Shown here in pieces: positions 43,356 to 45,403 of a stretch of DNA of 45,403 nucleotides. The notes under the pieces were generated by a model. That model was not told where the DNA came from. It did no database searches and saw only the letters and a program-made list of their open reading frames with translations. Made by a program: the position numbers and the translations under genes. Location of the stretch: the NCBI GenBank assembly GCA_036567785.1, contig DATCTV010000055.1:1-45403 (forward strand), read 5' to 3'. Every line of letters starts with the position of its first letter. Position 1 is the first letter of the stretch. The DNA is from Desulfomonilia bacterium. GTDB taxonomy: Bacteria; Desulfobacterota; Desulfomonilia; UBA1062.

Positions 43356-44175
43356 ATGCCGCTTTCTTTATCCTGAGTTCCGTATCGAGTGCCTTTTCTT
43401 CAAACTCAATTTCCATTGATATGGGCAGATGATCCGATAGCGACCAAGGCAGAACGCCTGTATTTTTAATTTTAAGACCGTCTGACACCAGTATATGGTC
43501 AAGTCTCTGAACAGGGGCCCAACTCGGGTAACTCGGTCTTGCTGTCCCATAGTCCTTGAGTCCGGCCTTTTTTTTGAGCATCTCAATTTCTTCACTTTTC
43601 GGGATGCAGTTGAGATCTCCCATCAGTACTGCATTTGAAAACTGTGAAACAAGTTCACACAGGAAATCAACCTGCTTAAGCCTGGCACGCTTTCCCAGAG
43701 ACAAATGAGCAAGAATGATACCGATATTTCTTTCTTTTCCGTAGGTCACGGTGAGACAGCCCCTTCCGGGAAAACCGGGCAGGTCATGACGCTCGACATT
43801 TTCAGGCTTGAACCTGCTGAGCACCCCCATGCTGTGCTTTGCTACAAGTCCCATGTTGCGATTAATCTTGTCATACCAGCAGTCAAAACCGGCCGCCATG
43901 GCAAGGTATTCGGCCTGGTTCACGAAGCCTGAACGGAAACTTCCTCCATCAAGTTCCTGAAGGCCTACGATGTCGTAGTCCCTGATGAACCTGGCCAGCC
44001 TCTTCATATTTTCAATTCTTCTCGTGTGCGGCATGAAATGCTTCCAGCTGCTGGTGAAATAGTCCATGCTCTTATTCGTGCTTATACCTACCTGGAAGTT
44101 ATAGCTGAGCAGCCTGATGACTTTACTGTCCTGTTGTTTGACAGGTACTGCCGGGAATTTCTGGACAGAATTCAT
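43354..44175 (-). CDS. Endonuclease/exonuclease/phosphatase family protein
   Basis: A 273-aa metal-dependent hydrolase of the EEP fold. Motifs in order: LLSYNFQVG (strand with the first Asn), IVGLQELDGG (metal-binding Glu), ILAHLSLG (His), LMGDLNCIP (Asp-x-Asn) and RLDHILVSDG with LSDHLPIS (final Asp-His pair). The family contains DNases, sphingomyelinases and inositol phosphatases. No signal peptide is visible, so it is likely cytoplasmic. The N-terminal segment TSSWKHFMPHTRRIENMKRL is atypical and could be a specificity insert. The start has AGGAGGTG upstream. The stop lies within the intrinsic terminator of the convergent 54-aa gene. Confidence 0.85.
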   Translation of the reverse strand: MNSVQKFPAVPVKQQDSKVIRLLSYNFQVGISTNKSMDYFTSSWKHFMPHTRRIENMKRLARFIRDYDIVGLQELDGGSFRSGFVNQAEYLAMAAGFDCWYDKINRNMGLVAKHSMGVLSRFKPENVERHDLPGFPGRGCLTVTYGKERNIGIILAHLSLGKRARLKQVDFLCELVSQFSNAVLMGDLNCIPKSEEIEMLKKKAGLKDYGTARPSYPSWAPVQRLDHILVSDGLKIKNTGVLPWSLSDHLPISMEIEFEEKALDTELRIKKAA

Positions 44176-44272
44176 ATGATAAACACCTCCTGTGAACCCA
44201 GAGACATATAGGACTTATCGGGATGCTTTGTAAAGAGATAAGAAATTTTCTATGAAAAAGTCTGTTCTTGAG

Positions 44273-45223
44273 TCAGTCTTTGAAGCGGGACATAATCTCC
44301 GTGAGCATTTTCGATAACTCCGGATCACCGGCCAGCCTTTCCTCAAAACGTGAACATGTCTTGCTTATTGCCGTGAAATGCATCCCCCCGAAGAGTTCTC
44401 CAATTTCCCTGTTGCCCAAACCGGAATATCTTTTCATCAGATATATCGCTGCATTTCTCTGCGGACCTTTCTTGAAAAGCTCATACCTCGAAATCTTGAA
44501 TGTTTCACAGCATATTTTTATTATTGTCTCTGGTTCTGTTTCGGCGCTGAGTCTTTTCCTGTAATGCACTCCGTCGTTGAGCCCTTTGCCGATCAATTTC
44601 TTAACTTTGCCTATGAACTCATCATTACCAAGGATAATCCGGCCGTGCAGTTTATCAGAAAGCTTCGCCTCTTTTGATTCTTTATCTTTATCAACATACT
44701 TTTTATACTTTCTCCGCGATACTTTTTCTTCACCGGACATCCCCAGTATCGATGAGTACTCGATCCAGGGTTTTGACCTGTTTGCCTTAATGTATCCGGC
44801 ATAACTGCTCCATGCATATTCTTCCGGTTTTTCCGTTATGCCCACCCTTACAGGATTAAGATGAACGTATCTGCTGAGTTCAAGAAGATAGTTTTCCTTA
44901 TCCACTATTACAGCTGTATATCTTCCCTGGAACAAATGGCCTGTACGGTTGTACTTTCTGTCGAAATATCCCGTGTATCCGCTGTTGAGACTGTGCATCA
45001 CCTTTAAAAGATTGCCCTTTGGCGTTTCCATGACGATATGATAATGATTGTCCATCAGTACAAAGCAGTGAATCAATATGCCTAATCTGTCATGGTATTC
45101 TGCCAGCATGTCAAGAAACTTGAGCCGGTCTTCATCATTTAGGAAGATTTTCCTTCTCTCATTGCCCCGGCTGATTATGTGATATACCGCACCAGGATAT
45201 TCGATTCTCAATGGCCTGCCCAT
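44273..45223 (-). CDS. REP-associated tyrosine transposase (RAYT), Y1/IS200-like
   Basis: A 316-aa protein. The start is taken at the ATG leading MGRPLRIEYPGAVYHIISRG, the standard opening of the family, in place of one 36 bases upstream. HUH motif in LMDNHYHIVMET (about residues 60-71), and the YLLELSRYVHLNPVR segment carries the Y1-type tyrosine region. The C-terminal third (about 225-316) is a DnaA C-like helix-turn-helix extension (GLGNREIGELFGGMHFTAISK). Y1 transposases nick and join single-stranded DNA; RAYTs are domesticated copies that handle REP palindromes. No flanking IS ends or REP sequences were recognised beside it, only a tandem 16-bp repeat upstream. Confidence 0.87.
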   Translation of the reverse strand: MGRPLRIEYPGAVYHIISRGNERRKIFLNDEDRLKFLDMLAEYHDRLGILIHCFVLMDNHYHIVMETPKGNLLKVMHSLNSGYTGYFDRKYNRTGHLFQGRYTAVIVDKENYLLELSRYVHLNPVRVGITEKPEEYAWSSYAGYIKANRSKPWIEYSSILGMSGEEKVSRRKYKKYVDKDKESKEAKLSDKLHGRIILGNDEFIGKVKKLIGKGLNDGVHYRKRLSAETEPETIIKICCETFKISRYELFKKGPQRNAAIYLMKRYSGLGNREIGELFGGMHFTAISKTCSRFEERLAGDPELSKMLTEIMSRFKD

Positions 45224-45344
45224 GCAAAATCCAATACCTGCTAGGATATCATATGTCAAGCTTCAACGGTCTGTTGCCCAAATAGGTATTGGCTGTTTTT
45301 GGGAATGGGGGGGGCAAGCTGAAGCCATAAGGTTTGCCTTTCAT

Positions 45345-45376
45345 TTACCTGGGGATAAAATTACCAGGGGATAAAA
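45345..45376 (+). repeat. Tandem 16-bp direct repeat upstream of the RAYT gene
   Basis: TTACCTGGGGATAAAA is followed at once by TTACCAGGGGATAAAA, 15 of 16 bases alike. Read together, CCTGG and CCAGG form a 5-bp inverted repeat. The repeat is 122 bases upstream of the transposase start, near the window edge. Just before it there is a run of eight G (45307-45314) and a TTGCCC / GGGCAA inverted repeat (45274-45279 / 45312-45317). Confidence 0.6.
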
Positions 45377-45403
45377 CATCGGATTATCTTTTTGCGGAAT
45401 GCC

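Noticed and set aside
45260-45403. CRISPR repeat-spacer array at the window edge
   Set aside because: Only two short repeats directly in tandem with no spacers between them.

Overview
The window looks like a chromosomal segment of a Gram-negative anaerobe-type bacterium, probably Desulfobacterota (former Deltaproteobacteria) or a close relative. Grounds: many lipoproteins and outer-membrane or secreted proteins, a sigma-54 activator and a near-perfect -24/-12 promoter, selA (selenocysteine synthesis), an exosortase-type polysaccharide export cluster, and an IS200/RAYT transposase of the kind common in those groups. This placement is inference from gene content. I found no rRNA, tRNA or CRISPR array.

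Layout. 1-6.3 kb (+): the tail of an unidentified gene, then three tandem paralogous lipoproteins of 661, 661 and 668 aa, each with two Ig-like (Big_5) domains and a 7-8 repeat probable beta-propeller, closed by a hairpin terminator. 6.5-9.0 kb (-): a PvdQ/aculeacin-acylase-like Ntn hydrolase whose reading frame is intact except for one in-frame TGA inside the conserved LLL-x-NPH motif. 9.3-11.7 kb (-): two translationally coupled FAD oxidoreductases, divergent from an exported SRPBCC protein. 12.7-16.7 kb (+): unknown protein, selA, patatin, rluD, DciA-like DUF721. 16.9-17.3 kb: a stand-alone RsbRD_N protein behind a good sigma-70 promoter. 17.4-24.2 kb (-): a sugar operon (MFS transporter, GH36 alpha-galactosidase, isomerase/epimerase, class II aldolase, PfkB kinase) with a CopG/RelE toxin-antitoxin pair and a small ORF lodged in its middle.

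24.5-35.1 kb (+): ffh, a soluble GAF-PAS-PAS histidine kinase and a sigma-54 response regulator, then five packed polysaccharide export genes (Wza-type secretin, beta-barrel protein, Wzz-type co-polymerase, ExeA-like ATPase with LysM and SPOR, BY-kinase). No glycosyltransferase or exosortase follows in this window. 35.1-38.0 kb: comF, an unknown 297-aa protein, and a fusion of a DUF2520 dehydrogenase-like half to a heptose-phosphate adenylyltransferase (RfaE/HldE C-terminal) domain. 38.1-40.5 kb: GNAT and SnoaL-like proteins, two very small ORFs including a Cys-rich RiPP-precursor-like peptide, and a secreted protein behind a sigma-54 promoter with almost no leader. 40.5-45.4 kb: lon (-), a 54-aa Cys-rich protein with an intrinsic terminator, an EEP-family nuclease (-) and the RAYT transposase (-) beside a tandem 16-bp repeat.

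The strongest leads are the UGA-interrupted acylase 4 kb from selA (recoding versus nonsense mutation), the RiPP-like peptide next to a sigma-54-controlled secreted protein, the DUF2520-adenylyltransferase fusion, and the triplicated lipoproteins.
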